A DNA stretch of 64,000 bases from Euryodendron excelsum (GCA_033060915.1 CM065378.1:54356001-54420000); one strand, 5' to 3'; counted from the first letter of the stretch, positions 46,243 to 57,795 are shown. The notes: generated by a model not told the origin, from the sequence alone. Translations and numbers: made by a program.

Positions 46243-47130
46243 TTAGTTGGTGTAGACATTTCCATCACCAAATAACTGATCTAATTTTCCATTAGGATTT
46301 GCTAAGACATCTGAACCATCAAGATGAGTGACTTCTATGGAGTCATCAAAATTTGTAAAATTCATTTTAACCTTTTTCTCTTTATCTTTTGTTGATACTC
46401 GATAAAGATCTACTAATAGTTTGGGTGTACGACAAGTACGTGACCAATGTCCTTTCATACCACACCTTTAACAAATATTTTCATAATTTTTAGGAGGTTT
46501 ATTTTGTAAACCTTTTTCATTTTCTTCTTTTGTTTCAGATTGATTCCACTGCTGGTGATTTGGTGTGGTATTTCTAATTCAAGAACTTAAAGCATGATAA
46601 TTGTTACTTCCACAATAACCCCCACGATAACTCTTATGATGACGAAAATTATTTTTATCATGGCCACGTCCACGATCATGTGCACAATCACAACCATAAA
46701 ATAAAACCATATTCACTTCAAAAAATAGTGTAGAGCCGGCCGGGCGAGACTTATGGTTTTTCATCAGAAACTCATTATTTTGTTCAACCAAAAGAAGATA
46801 TGATATCAATTCTAAATATTTCTTAAAATCTCACTCTCGATATTGTTGTTACAAGAGCACATTCAAGGCATGAAATGTAGCATATGTTTTTTTTAACATA
46901 TCTTCATCAGTAATATTTTTTTCATATAATTTTAATTGTGAGTTGATTTTAAATAATGTAGAATTGTACTCACTAACAGCTTTAAAATCTTACAACCTCA
47001 GGTGCAGCTAATCATAGCGAGTTCTAGAGAGAAATATAATCTTCTGGTGCTCATATATTTCTTTTAAATTTTGTCATAATGTCATTCGGTCTTTTATCTT
47101 AAAGTATTTAATTTTTAATTTTTCATAAAT
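46243..47130 (-). pseudogene. Gag of the copia element with CCHC knuckle
   Basis: Minus-strand pieces: MTLWQNLKEIYEHQK (about 47060), VSEYNSTLFKINSQLKLYEK (about 46930), EDMLKKTYATFHALN, LISYLLLVEQNNEFLMKNH (about 46760) and the zinc knuckle C-x2-C-x4-H-x4-C in RCGMKGHWSRTCR (about 46430-46470). There is a TAA inside the knuckle. The first ~90 residues expected upstream are not recognisable in 47130-47690. Confidence 0.85.
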
Positions 47131-47700
47131 ATGATAGTGAAGAAAAATTATTACTTTTACACTATTATCCAATAACAATTACTTTTAAAAACTATTATGT
47201 ACGAGAATTCTTATCCATCAAAATTATCCAATAACAATTCATTACTTATTTAAAAGTAACTTTCTATCATGTTAACTTTACGTATACAACTTTACGTTTG
47301 TAACACTACACTTCTCACACAGGGCAAATAGTGTCAGATTACTTTTAAAAACTTTTATTCTTTTACAATTGCTTACATCAGCTCCTTACCCTCTTGTTTG
47401 ACTTTGCATGTTTTTAGTGCTCAACAATAGGATGGTTTATTGAATGTGACATTACCTATGATGTAAACCTGCAACTTTTTACTATTTGCATATAATGATC
47501 CTATATATGATGTATATGGACAAGAACCTTATATGCTAGTTCATTCATTGTTCAGATTTTTATTTCAATATGCCAGACTTGCAAATCTTCTACAACAGTA
47601 CAAATAAAAATAGGAGAATTAATGTATTAATTTTATAAATAAAAGGTCTTCTTAAAGAACATAGAGAAAATGTTTACCACAACTATTTAGAGCTTTGTGC
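47131..47700 (-). other. Copia leader/gag 5' region, unrecognisable
   Basis: Between the LTR and readable gag. AT-rich with ATCCAATAACAATT repeated at 47167 and 47226. No gag N-terminus found; it may be an insertion or replacement. Confidence 0.4.
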
Positions 47701-48094
47701 TGATAACGTATTATAATTCTAAAGAAATATAAAGTAAGTAAAATAATCAAACACAGTATATAATAAAATTAATTCTTCTGAAACTGTCAAATAATAGTTA
47801 GATAGTTCTTCTGAAACTATTAAGGATAGATCTTTTTAATCACTCAAAATTTTATTTCTATCATAGAATAAAATATGCAAATTAAACTTAAATATTTTAC
47901 TTACACCCTTTGTTTTCTTATCTCTTATCTCTTTTTTCTCTCATCTTCTTCTTGCATATATTGCCCACAACCAAACTCTTTTATTTATAGAGAGGAGTTC
48001 ACGCAAGCTAAGTAGTGAAATTCACCACCCAACATGATTATGTGGGTTCACATGGGTTGTGGACATTCACCATTTGTCTTTTGTAATCATAACA
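47700..48094 (-). mobile_element. 5' LTR of the copia element
   Basis: Minus strand from TGTTATGATTAC (48094). TATA box CTATAAATA lies at about 47982-47991, followed by a GA-rich transcribed leader. Near 47708 ATACGTTATCAGCACAAAGC is a PBS-like junction word of Ale/Retrofit-type copia elements. Confidence 0.7.
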
Positions 48095-48690
48095 TAATTA
48101 GATTTAATGTCTAACAAAATGGATATTCTGAGAAACTGGTTTGGAGAATGCGGAAAGCCATTTAAGATTAGAATAAATTTCTAAGTTTAGTTGCAAGAAA
48201 GTATGTTCTTTGCAGTATTTTAAACAATCATGTGGGTTCAAATTATGTTTTACGTGTCCTAATTGTCCAATCCCGTAGTGATTCAGGAGAAAGAAAATTG
48301 TATCCACACTCTCTAGTTATATTAGTAAAAGATGTCTAAAAACTGTAGCAAAGGGGAAATTGTATTCTGAGATAATGATTATCAAAGTCTGCAAATGAAG
48401 AACATGATGCGGAATCCAAAAAGCTTAAATAACTGGAGTAGTTACCAAATTTATTACATGTATTAGTTGAGTATTCTTTTACTTTTACCTGTTCGCCCTT
48501 ATAATTATTGAAAAGTAAATTGTTATAAGTTGTAATGCAATAAATTTAATAAGATAATTTTAAATTTTAAAAGTCACACACTTTACACAATTTCAAAAAA
48601 TCCATTATACAAAGATATAAATGCTTCAAAATATTTTATTTCCCAAAGCACAGGATTTTTTTTTTTTTCCTCTCTCTTTCACACTTGTTT
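48095..48690. other. Unassigned interval between copia LTR and repeat E
   Basis: A 67-codon minus-strand frame (48104-48307) has no domain I recognise. A T run lies at 48659-48671. Nothing else supported. Confidence 0.4.
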
Positions 48691-48695
48691 GGAAA

Positions 48696-49890
48696 AAATA
48701 TAAATAAAAAGTGGAATTCGGTGGACATCTCTCTCATTGTTTTGAAACGCCAATTGCATTAAACAATATTACCATCTGGAGTATAAATCACGGCTTAGGA
48801 TTCTTCAACCATTTGAATTGGCCATTGACCTAGCGACTTCACAAGGATTGGACAAACGACCTTTGAAGCATAATAAATCACCAAATACAGCTGGAGTTTA
48901 CATCAGTGCGTGGGTGGGTCTACATCACTCGTAGAAAATAGATAAATTTCCTTGGGCTCTTTTGCAGAAGTCTTTTGCCGGTCTTGCTAGTTTAATCAGA
49001 AGCTTCGAGGTAGGGGCAGTTGGGGGGTCCATTATTTGGCACATCATGAGTAAGCAATTTTCCTGCATAAGGATGAGTTTTATGTCCTTTTGCAAAAATG
49101 GTTTATTATCATTGGGTAAAAACATATTTTCTATGTTAAGGAAAGAGTATAATATTAGAACAAAATCATAAAAATAGGCCTTTTTCTTCTAATATTAAAA
49201 ATACTTGCCTTTTTTAATTAAAGTGATACAAAAAAAAATTATTCATAATGGACATAAATTGAGGTGATCAACTTAAGCTTTTCTACGAGAATAGCAAAAG
49301 GAAACATTTGAATAGCTTGAATTCTTAAATTTTTGTTATAAAATCTAATAGTTGATTATTTCATTTTGAACTGATCATAAATGAATAGATCCTAATTAAA
49401 TAGTTAACCTAAAATATTAAACATTATAGAAAAGTAGTTAACTATTTAAATTAGGGTTATACATGTCACAATCATAAATGAATAGGTTTTAATTATATTA
49501 TGATGCCTAATGTAGTTTTATATCCATATGTTAAAAATATTATGTCTAAAGCTTTCTTTTAAATCGGATAGTAGGAACCTCCTATTATTTGGGCATATGA
49601 CGATTTCTGAAATTATCCATGTATAAAGAGTCGATACAAAAGAGAGGACAAAAATAATACATAACTTAAACAGACACATATAGATATGTAAGTTTTAACA
49701 TGTGGCTCACTTGGAATATTGTCACGTATATTTGTACATTTTATTTATAAAAAAAAAAAAGTTAAGAATAAAAGGATAAATAATTTCCTTATAGGTCTAT
49801 TATATTATTTTATTTAAAATACTCATTTTATTCAAAAGAAAGTTAACAATATGTTTTCTTTCTATTTTAGAAATTTAAGGAAAGATTTTT
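48696..49890 (+). repeat. Repeat E, right copy (empty Helitron site)
   Basis: Collinear with the left copy but without the 2175-bp Helitron: CGCCAA|TTGC at 48753/48754 is the unoccupied site. It also lacks the (GT)n-containing 290 bp. Overall similarity by eye is high (perhaps 90 percent), so the duplication is much younger than the 7830-8060 copy. Confidence 0.75.
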
Positions 49891-49894
49891 AAGA

Positions 49895-50996
49895 AAGGTT
49901 CACACTTAAAGGAAATTTGACAATTCTGCTATATCAATTGATTGATTGTTTTTACAAAATTTAGAAAAATAAACAAATTTAGATAGAATTAATAATAGTA
50001 TGATACAGGTATTTTATATTATTATAAATTAAAAATTTGAGAAAAATGGATTGTACATGTAATTCAAAGACCTCCTACCAAATATAAAATATATCACTTT
50101 TGTCCTTTTAAAAAGATAAATTAAATGGATTTGAATACAAAATTCTCATTTCTTAATTAAAGAAAGATCTTTCTAACTTTATAAAAAAAGAAATTTAAGA
50201 AAATTTAAAATATAATTCTAGTATTATTAAAATATATGGAAACAAAATTCTAGAATAATAGGAGATTTAACTAGGTTTAGGTAAAAATTTACTAATCATA
50301 AATAAAAGATAAAATTTTCCAATTAAACAAATACTATTATAACAATTATAATATTTATACTTAAATTAAAAAATTATAAAAATTGGATTGAGTCTTTCCA
50401 TTTTAAAAACCTGACAACTTATTGTTATAATATATAGTATAGATTTGAGTAAATATAATTCATTAAAAAATTAAAGCTAGAATGTTTTGGAAAGACATCA
50501 TATTTTAAGAATTTGGAAAGACTGTTAGATTTAGTTACCATATCGATTTTAAAATATAGCAATAACACATATATGTAATTTTGTGAATATTATCTTGAAT
50601 GTTCAAAGTTTCTATAATGAAGAAATGGTATCTTAAAAAACATTACCGTATTAATTAAATGATCAATGAGGTCATAACATGTGTATTTTATTATTAACAT
50701 ATAAAGTGTTGATAGTGCTTACCAAATATAGATCCATATAATTATATAAAATTTTAGAAAATTATGACTGTATTGATAGGCTTTACTAAATAAAAAATCA
50801 TATAATCATATAGAAGGAATAAATTCAAAAATTCTATTTTTAAACCAATCGAAGTGCAAAATTTAAAAATTAAGTATATTATAAATCAATCAAAGTGCAA
50901 CATGTGTTATTAAAATATTAAAAAAAAGTTAAACATTTGTTAAAATTGGATTGAAATTTTGAAGAGCAAAGACCTCCTATCATTCTGCTATAATCT
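49895..50996 (-). mobile_element. Helitron remnants, minus strand
   Basis: On the minus strand, a type-2 start (TATAGATTATAGCAGAATGA at 50996) and a type-3 start (TCTATACTATATATTATAAC at 50445) match 39420 and 40211. Contents (AATCTCCTATTATT, ATTCTAGTATTATTAAAATA) are reverse-collinear with 39960-40210. Non-coding. Confidence 0.65.
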
Positions 50997-50999
50997 ATA

Positions 51000-52295
51000 C
51001 TAGCTGTAAACTCGTGCTAGCACAGAGTAAAAATCATATAAATTTAATTTTGATATACTAATAGTGTAGAATTTCTTTACACAAATAGGCACTAGAATGC
51101 AACACATGTCCATGAGTCTTGTTTATTTATGTGGTACTTAAATTCTAAAAGACACATGTTGTACTCTAATGCTCTACTTGTATAAAAATATTTTACATTG
51201 TCAGTACAGCAAAACTGTCACACCTCCATCCCAATTAGACATCATTCTCTCACAAAAACAAAGCTCAAATAATATATACTAAACGTAACAATTTTATGAA
51301 AATAAATCATTAGTTTTTAAACTAAATTATAATAATATTATACAGTCGTAAAATAAGAAATCAAAAGTTGATTGTAATTAACAAAAAACCTGAACTTGTA
51401 ATACAAAATTAAGTTTTATTGTGAATATTCTAAATTATTTTTTTTTTTTACCCAAAATCTTGTTAAGGGCCTATAGTGATCAAATATATACATTACACCT
51501 GTTAGATGATTTTATTTAATAAGTACATTTATAATGCACATATAACTACTTAAACATGAAAATTACCTAAAAAAGAATTTAAAATTTTAAGTTAGGGAGA
51601 TTTGATTTACCTAGATTACTTCAATTTTATTAAATATTTACTAATAAGAATACTAATATTATGAATTTCATGTAAAACTTTCCAAAATAAGATGAGATTT
51701 AGTAATCACCAAAAAGTAAATTTTTTTATATTTTATGGTTAAACTTACTCTATTATAACATATTTAGCATTAGTAATTTAAAATTTTTAAAAAACTAAAA
51801 ACTCATTGTAGGTATTTCAAAATTAAAGTTCCAACAACGTATTTCTATAAATAGATAGCTATAAATGCACATTATGTTATTCTGTAAAACATAATAATAT
51901 GTTAAAAATTATTATTAAAGTAATAGTTATCATGTCAATATTACCAAATATTTAAATTTTCAAAAATTTAAGGGAGTGACTTTAGGAAATATTTGATAGT
52001 TGAAATTTTGAAATAAATGTAAGATTTTAGGAAAGTAATAAAATTATATTTTTTAACCAATCAAATTGTAACAATGTTATCTTAATATTACAAAAAAATT
52101 AATTTCTAAAAATTTTAACAGAGTAACTTTAGGAAAATTTTCCTATATAATTATATTAGTGAGAGGTTTTAACTAACCAATCAAATTGCAACATGTGGTA
52201 TTTTAATATTACAAAAAATAAAAATTCTATAAAAATTGGATTGGGATTTGAAGAGCAAAGACCTCATAATATTTTGGTATAATATATAATATAGA
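51000..52295 (-). mobile_element. Non-autonomous Helitron with clean termini
   Basis: Minus strand: TCTATATTATATATTATACC at 52295, preceded by A. The 3' end CTAG is at 51003-51000, followed by T. A 10-bp palindrome GTGCTAGCAC (51014-51023) lies about 10 bp inside the 3' end. TC start, hairpin, CTAG end and A/T flanks are the full Helitron signature. 1296 bp, no coding capacity. Confidence 0.85.
51030..51228. mobile_element. MITE, second copy
   Basis: Inverted-repeat element related to 38809-38995 (TTTTGATATACTAATAGTGT at left, ACATTGTCAGTACAGCAAAA at right), inside the Helitron near its 3' end. Confidence 0.65.
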
Positions 52296-53334
52296 TATAG
52301 TATAACAATAAGTTAGGAGGTCTCACAGCTTTAAACTTCTAATCCAATTTTTATAGATTTTACATTTTTGTAATATTAAAAAGCACACGTTGCAATTTTA
52401 TTTGTTAGCCTAATAAATCTTACTAATAGAATTATAGGTATTATATAGATGGGACCTTCAATTATAATTATACCTTTCCTAAATCATTTTCTTAAAATTT
52501 TTGAAAATTAAATTTTTGGTAATGTTAAAAATAACATTGCTACAATTTGATTGGTTAAAATATATAATGTTATCATACTTTTCCAAAATCTTACATTTTT
52601 TTTTTCAAAACTGAAACTATGTATTTCCAAAAGTCACTCCCTTAAATTTCTAAAAATTAAAATTTTTGTAGTATTGACATAACACTTATTACTTTAATAG
52701 TAAGTTTTGACATATTATTATGTGATTGAGACTAACATAAAGTGCATTATAGCTATCTATTTATAGCAATACTTTGTTGGGTCTATATTATTAAAAAAAA
52801 CCCCATATAGTTTTTTTAATTTTTTTAATATTTTGAATTTCTAATATCATATGTGCCATAATAGTACGAGTTTAACCATAAAATATAGGAGTTTTATTTT
52901 TTCCTAATTAATAAATTTTAGTAAATTCTAATCTTATTTTGTAAAGATTTACATAAAATTCAAAATATTGGAATTCTTCTATTTACGTTTTTTTGGGCTC
53001 TTCTCTTATAATTTTATAAAGTCATTCATTTGATTCAAAATTATGAAATTTGTTGTTCAAATCCATTTAATCTTTTTTTTATAAAGAAGAACAAAACTAT
53101 GTATATCATATATTGTAGCAATTTGTTGTTGGGTGAATTTCTAAAAGATTTTAAACATTAACATTAAATATCTCATAATAGTATTGGTTTAACCATAAAA
53201 TAGTTTACCTTTTTTTCATTATTAGTAAATATTTACTAAAACTCAAGTAATCTAGGTAAATCAAACTCCCAAACCTAAAATTTTGAACTCTCTTTTTTAG
53301 GTAACTTAACAGTTTTAAGTAGTTATATGTACAT
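52296..53334 (+). mobile_element. Helitron remnants, plus strand, cut by LTR D2
   Basis: Collinear with 39430-40440: a degenerate type-2 start at 52296, AATGTTAAAAATAACATTGC, ATAGCTATCTATTTATAGCA and a type-3-like start near 53098. It ends at GTAGTTATATGTACAT, where D2 inserted; the uninterrupted version is at 40430. Together with the minus copy to its left it forms a large inverted repeat centred near 52296. Confidence 0.7.
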
Positions 53335-54539
53335 TGATTGTACTCTAAAAGTGCAATCTACATGCTTTAATTAATTTCTTATTAGACCTAGAGTAGGATT
53401 ATTTATGTATTTTTACTCTTATTTTGTATCTAACTCCGTTTGTTGTGTGTAAACAGCAATCCTAGCTTAAAAAGAAAAAATTCAAAGGAAAAACTCAAAG
53501 GGCGTTTGAACGGATGAAAGGGGTGTTCGAACACCCGTTCGAACGAAAAGATAAGAGTTCAAATAGCTCGCAAAGGTGTTTGAACAATGCGTCAAACTAC
53601 TCCCCGTCAGAAAGTACTAAGGCTATTTTTTCCCATCAGAATCAAGTTTGAAGAGCGTTTGAAGATTTTGCAGCTCGTTCCTGTTGTTAGAAATCGTTAG
53701 AAGACTGTTCAATTGCCCATTTGAACGATGGTTAGAACGTTCGAATGGGTCGCGAAATCTGCATTTTTTTTTGGAAGCCTGTAAAAGTTGGGCTAAAGTT
53801 GTTTTTAGGGTTACCACTTTTACTTATGAGATTTAGAGTTAGAGAGCAGCTTCAGAGAGTTTTGGTAGTTCTTTTACATAATTTTTCATAGTTTTCTTCG
53901 ATTCTTGTAATCAGAAACCAGTCTTTCAATACAATTTCAATATATATTTGTGTATTTATCATGGCAATGAATAGCTAAATCCCATCTTGGGATTAAGTGA
54001 AGATCTTGGATTAATAATGAAGGTAATTCGAGTTTTAATAATTAAATCTTCTTCTTCTTCATTCTTTGGGATCAAACCCTAGATATTTATAAAAACTTAG
54101 ATGTTTGATTAAGTTTGGTAATATTTATGCACAAACCATAGTTTGATATATTTACTCTATGGTATGCATCTATGATTCTAAACCTGATTTAATCTAGATT
54201 TGATTGTTAAAGAATAGTTGTTTTTATTTTCAAATTCTCCAAATCAAAGATTCTTGACATAATCAATGATTGGAGTTATCAAAAGACTCTATTGGAATTT
54301 TAGGTAAAGCAATTGGTTGGATCAATTGGTCTAGAGATTTTCTTTTGTTGAATTAAAATAGTTTTCACAGTTTAGTTTAGAATAAACAAAACACTTTCAA
54401 AGTCAAGGTTTTTGGTTTCTTTTTAGAGGTAATTCACTAGCTTTGTGCTTTCTAAGAGAAGTGATACACCTTTTCGTCATATTGTCAACTTCCTTTGAGG
54501 ATTCGACTCGAACTTCATTGGGTTATACTACTTTCTCAT
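53335..54539 (+). mobile_element. LTR D2 (truncated by element A)
   Basis: Starts TGATTGTACTCTAAAAGTGC with an imperfect stem-loop (arms 53337-53344 and 53350-53357). It shares its whole length with D1 where D1 is present. It contains TTCGAA palindromes at 53521-53545 (GGGTGTTCGAACACCC, 16 bp, then CGTTCGAACG). The end before TGATTACACCC (54540) is where element A inserted; candidate 5-bp flank CTCAT. Confidence 0.75.
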
Positions 54540-56185
54540 TGATTACACCCTAAAAGTGTAATCATAAGCCCTTAATTTGTACATTGATAGACTTAGATTG
54601 TAGTTAATTATTTTATTTTAGTTCAATGTTTGACTAATTGTGGTTTTTGTAGGTTTTTGGGGTTAAAACAGCAAATAAGAGCCAAAGTCGAATGAAGACT
54701 ATCCAGACAGACCGTTCGGACGGTGGAACTGCTTGGTCGCACCGTTCGAACGGTGCCACCGTTCAGACATAGCGTTCAAATGGTCATTTCACCATTTGGA
54801 CGCCCATCAGACGAAGGACCTCTAGAGTCGATGTTTTGCGTCCGAAACCATTCTAGAAATGAGATTTTGTGTCCGAAGACCGTTCGAATGGTCAACCTAC
54901 CATTTGGATGGTAAAATGACTATTCGAACGTCATTTTATTGTCTGAACGGTGCGTCTGGATGCGTATCGGACATCTATCGGACGGAGTGCACAAATTTGC
55001 CCTAAAACGCTAGCTGCAATCGAAAGGAAAGAAGAGTTGGTTTTTGAGTGAATTTTTGATTTTGTTGGAGTTGTAGGGAGTTTTTGATAGTTAGGAGTAG
55101 ATTTGAGGTAGATTGGCTGCAGGATTGGTTCCTCTAAGGTTGGTTTTCCTATTTTGTTCTTCATTTATTAGTTTAGATGTATTTGTATAATTTAATTTGT
55201 AATTTCCTTTGATGTATTGTATTTTCTTGTACCCAAACTCTCTTCATTTTTCAGTAAATTTTAGATTTAAATCTCTTTATGCTTTATTTTCATTTTTTAT
55301 GCTTTTATTATGAGTTTAATTAGCTAGCTTTTAGATAGGGTTCAAATGTGAAAATCACTCAAATAATCCAAGAATTTTAATGGAGGTATCTCATGAATTA
55401 ATTGTCATATTTTCCTAGAACTCGAATTTCTAATAATTAAATGTGAAATTTTAAAAAACTTAAATTATTGACTAAGTTTGTGAATTTTTAATCACCCAAA
55501 TTGATGATATTAATTTATGACCCTTGATTTGATAAATACTCCACAATTGCTAGGAATTCATTCCCATCAATTGATTGAAGATGCCTTAGAAAACTTAGGT
55601 TATTGACTATGTTTGTCTAATTCAATGCACAAACCCCAAATTTGGTATTGACCCAAGTTAAATCGATAGTATTAACCTTTGATTTCCCATTGACCATGTA
55701 TCCAATTTCAAATGCTTAAGAATTATTGGTTTTCAAAGTTAAATCCTCCAAATCAAACATACTTAAATGTTGTGTTTGATTTGAGTTATAAACCCCATTG
55801 GAAGCCTTAGATGAAATTGAGTGATTGGATCATTTGAGCCCAATTCTCTTTTAATTGCTTTAAGTTTAATTTCAATTTGCTTTACTTTAATTATCTAGCG
55901 TTAATTGTCTTTATTTTCATTACAATAGTTTAGGAATTCAAAACAACTATCAAAACCCAAAACATTTTCGGTCTATTTTATTTTCCCTTTCATTTTAGAT
56001 TCGATTCGCTTAATTTCAATTCGACCCTAGCTAGGTTAGTGTGAGGTGAGTGCTAGAGCCTATATTGGGTTAGGTCCATTGAGAGAGAACGATACCGGAT
56101 TACCGGTTTATACTTCATTGCGACCCCCGTACTCTTACGGGTTAACTAACTCTATTTGTAGGAAACCGCATTTGGGGGCGAGTCA
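54540..56185 (+). mobile_element. 5' LTR of element A
   Basis: Starts TGATTACACC and ends GGGGGCGAGTCA. Perfect 8-bp-arm stem-loop at 54541-54563. Palindrome-rich block at 54705-54970, including the 16-bp perfect CACCGTTCGAACGGTG at 54740-54755. Highly similar to 59724-61294 outside that block. Confidence 0.85.
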
Positions 56186-56190
56186 AGTTT

Positions 56191-56208
56191 TGGCGCCGTT
56201 GCTGGGGA
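56191..56208 (+). promoter_or_regulatory. Primer-binding site matching tRNA-Asp
   Basis: TGGCGCCGTTGCTGGGGA is complementary to the 3' end of plant tRNA-Asp(GTC) with one mismatch (T for C at position 13). tRNA-Asp priming is typical of Athila. Confidence 0.9.
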
Positions 56209-56668
56209 CCAAAGGCACGAAACGAGCACTACCAAGCTTTGGGTTGAAAAGCAATTGGTGGATTGAGTCTTCATCAATCTACCACGATGGATGAATCTTC
56301 GGCTTAGGCCATTCGGCATCTTCATTCCATTTTTTGGGGTGATACCATTATAGATTTTATTTCTTTCTTTTTCTCTTTATTTTAGGTTTATTTTTGCTTT
56401 GATTTGTATATATTTTGTTTTTGTTTTAATAATTGATTGGAGGATTGCTAGTGGAGAACTAGGGATTGTTTTTATTGCAAATTGGTGGCATATAACTTGT
56501 GGAGATTGAAGGATTGGTTGGATTGAAATTGCTTAAATTGGTGGAATTGTTATCCGGATATTGGAGGTTCAGATGGAAATTATTGAGCATTATTGTGTAT
56601 GATATGTTGAGGCGCAGTGCGCTACATTTGTTCGTACATTGCATCCATATTCCATTGTACACTTCATT
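56209..56668 (+). other. Leader of element A
   Basis: Non-coding. It shares ATTCCATT, TTGGTGGCATA and TGGAGATTG words with the leaders of B and F. Confidence 0.5.
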
Positions 56669-57795
56669 ATGTTTGGTGACACATTTTCACACCATCCAAC
56701 ATCTAACATGTCTCTTAGGAAACACCTTAGAGCTAATAGCCAAAGGGAGCCTCCTTGTTTACCTCACAATCATGGGTGATATAATCAATCTAACCTTGGT
56801 AGGGGATATGAGAGCACATATTCACAATATCATTTTGAGCTTCACTCGTACCAAGAGCCCTTTGACTATTACCATGCACCACCTCCACTCTCCCAAACTC
56901 CACCATGTGAGTACCCCTATGCCCAATTTTTATCCTATGAGCAATATCACATTCCTCACATTGGCACACAAGAGGACACCATAGAGGATACTCTAGAGGA
57001 CACACTTCAACAAGCCATAAAATTTCAAGGAGAAGTGAACTCTAGAATAGATAAGGACCTTAATGAAATAAAGAGTCAATTGACTCTTTTAATGCAAACC
57101 TTGGTTGTCCAAGCAGAGGACAAGTCCCTTGTGTCATCTCCAATCATTCTTACTAGCCGAGGATGTCTAGGTGAACCCGTCCATCACATCACTAACCATA
57201 GGAACGAGGAAATCATTGATCAAATCATCATTCTTCAAGACTTAGAGTCTAAGGAAGACATTCCTAAGCTAAGTGAAGAAATTTTTGAAAATGTCTTTAG
57301 GGATGAAAAACTAGAGAAAGTGGAGTCCGAAATTGGGGACTCCTAACAAGAAGAGAAGGGTAGTGATGAGATTACCCTTAATGATAATCTTGGTTTATTA
57401 GATATTGGGAATGTGCATGTCAATGAGGATGTTGATGGTTTAAAGATCATCCTTACCATATCTAAGGATCATGAGATCCCTAATTTTATGCCTCTCTCAC
57501 CTAGTTCTACAATACCGGAGCCTTTGGAGCTCTATGTTCCAACATTAGAACCAAACATCATTCTTACGGCCGACCAACTAAATGAAGGGAGGGTCAATCA
57601 TGCACCTTTGTGCATGATCATTTTGCATTTTCTATATATCATGACCCTTTTTATCCTTATATGCTTCAAGGTTATATCATTGAGTTCATCAAAGAAATGG
57701 CCATTGTTTACTGTTATGATTGTATGAACTCTTTGAAAATCTCTAAGTTGGGGGTGTGGGATGATGACAAATTCCCACTTTGTGGCATTAGGTGA
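56669..57795 (+). pseudogene. Element A ORF: Tyr/Pro-rich, coiled-coil and acidic protein of unknown function
   Basis: Starts ATG 56669, with TGA at codon 37 (56777) and TAA at 57344. A frameshift near 57605 moves to the frame ending at 57792. About 370 residues in all. Order: a Tyr/Pro/His-rich stretch (SYQEPFDYYHAPPPLSQTPP, then YEQYHIPHIG), acidic EDTIEDTLEDTL, a coiled-coil-like helix (RIDKDLNEIKSQLTLLMQTL), an acidic middle, and a C-terminus with YHDPFYPYMLQGYIIEF and LKISKLGVWDDDKFPLCG. The helix is reminiscent of the gag C-terminal helix of B (VDKQEEVLDQHSRLLEDIAK), but no capsid, protease or pol motif is present. Unknown function; perhaps a gag-like packaging adaptor (speculation). 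Confidence 0.6.

Larger units (their letters stand above)
42204..48094 (-). mobile_element. Ty1/copia (Ale/Retrofit-like) retrotransposon, minus strand, inactive
   Basis: Minus-strand order gag, protease, integrase, RT, RNase H is that of copia. LTR start TGTTATGATTAC is present at 48094 (5' LTR, about 390 bp) and at 42293 (3' LTR, only 90 bp left). A PPT-like CCAAGAAAGAG precedes the 3' LTR. Flanks of the two ends do not match, so the 3' side was truncated. Many stops; two catalytic aspartates are changed. Confidence 0.9.

Noticed and set aside
48104..48307. 67-codon minus-strand frame beside the copia LTR
   Set aside because: No motif recognised, and no homologue elsewhere in the window to support coding.
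53690..53760. Possible heat-shock elements (GAACGTTC) in LTR D2
   Set aside because: Spacing of GAA/TTC blocks fits the nGAAnnTTCn rule only once. The repeated TTCGAA core has no 2-bp spacer, so a heat-response claim is not supported.
56046..56294. Open frame spanning the LTR end and PBS of element A (similar one at 61155-61352)
   Set aside because: It crosses the LTR/PBS junction and exists only because the LTR copies are similar.
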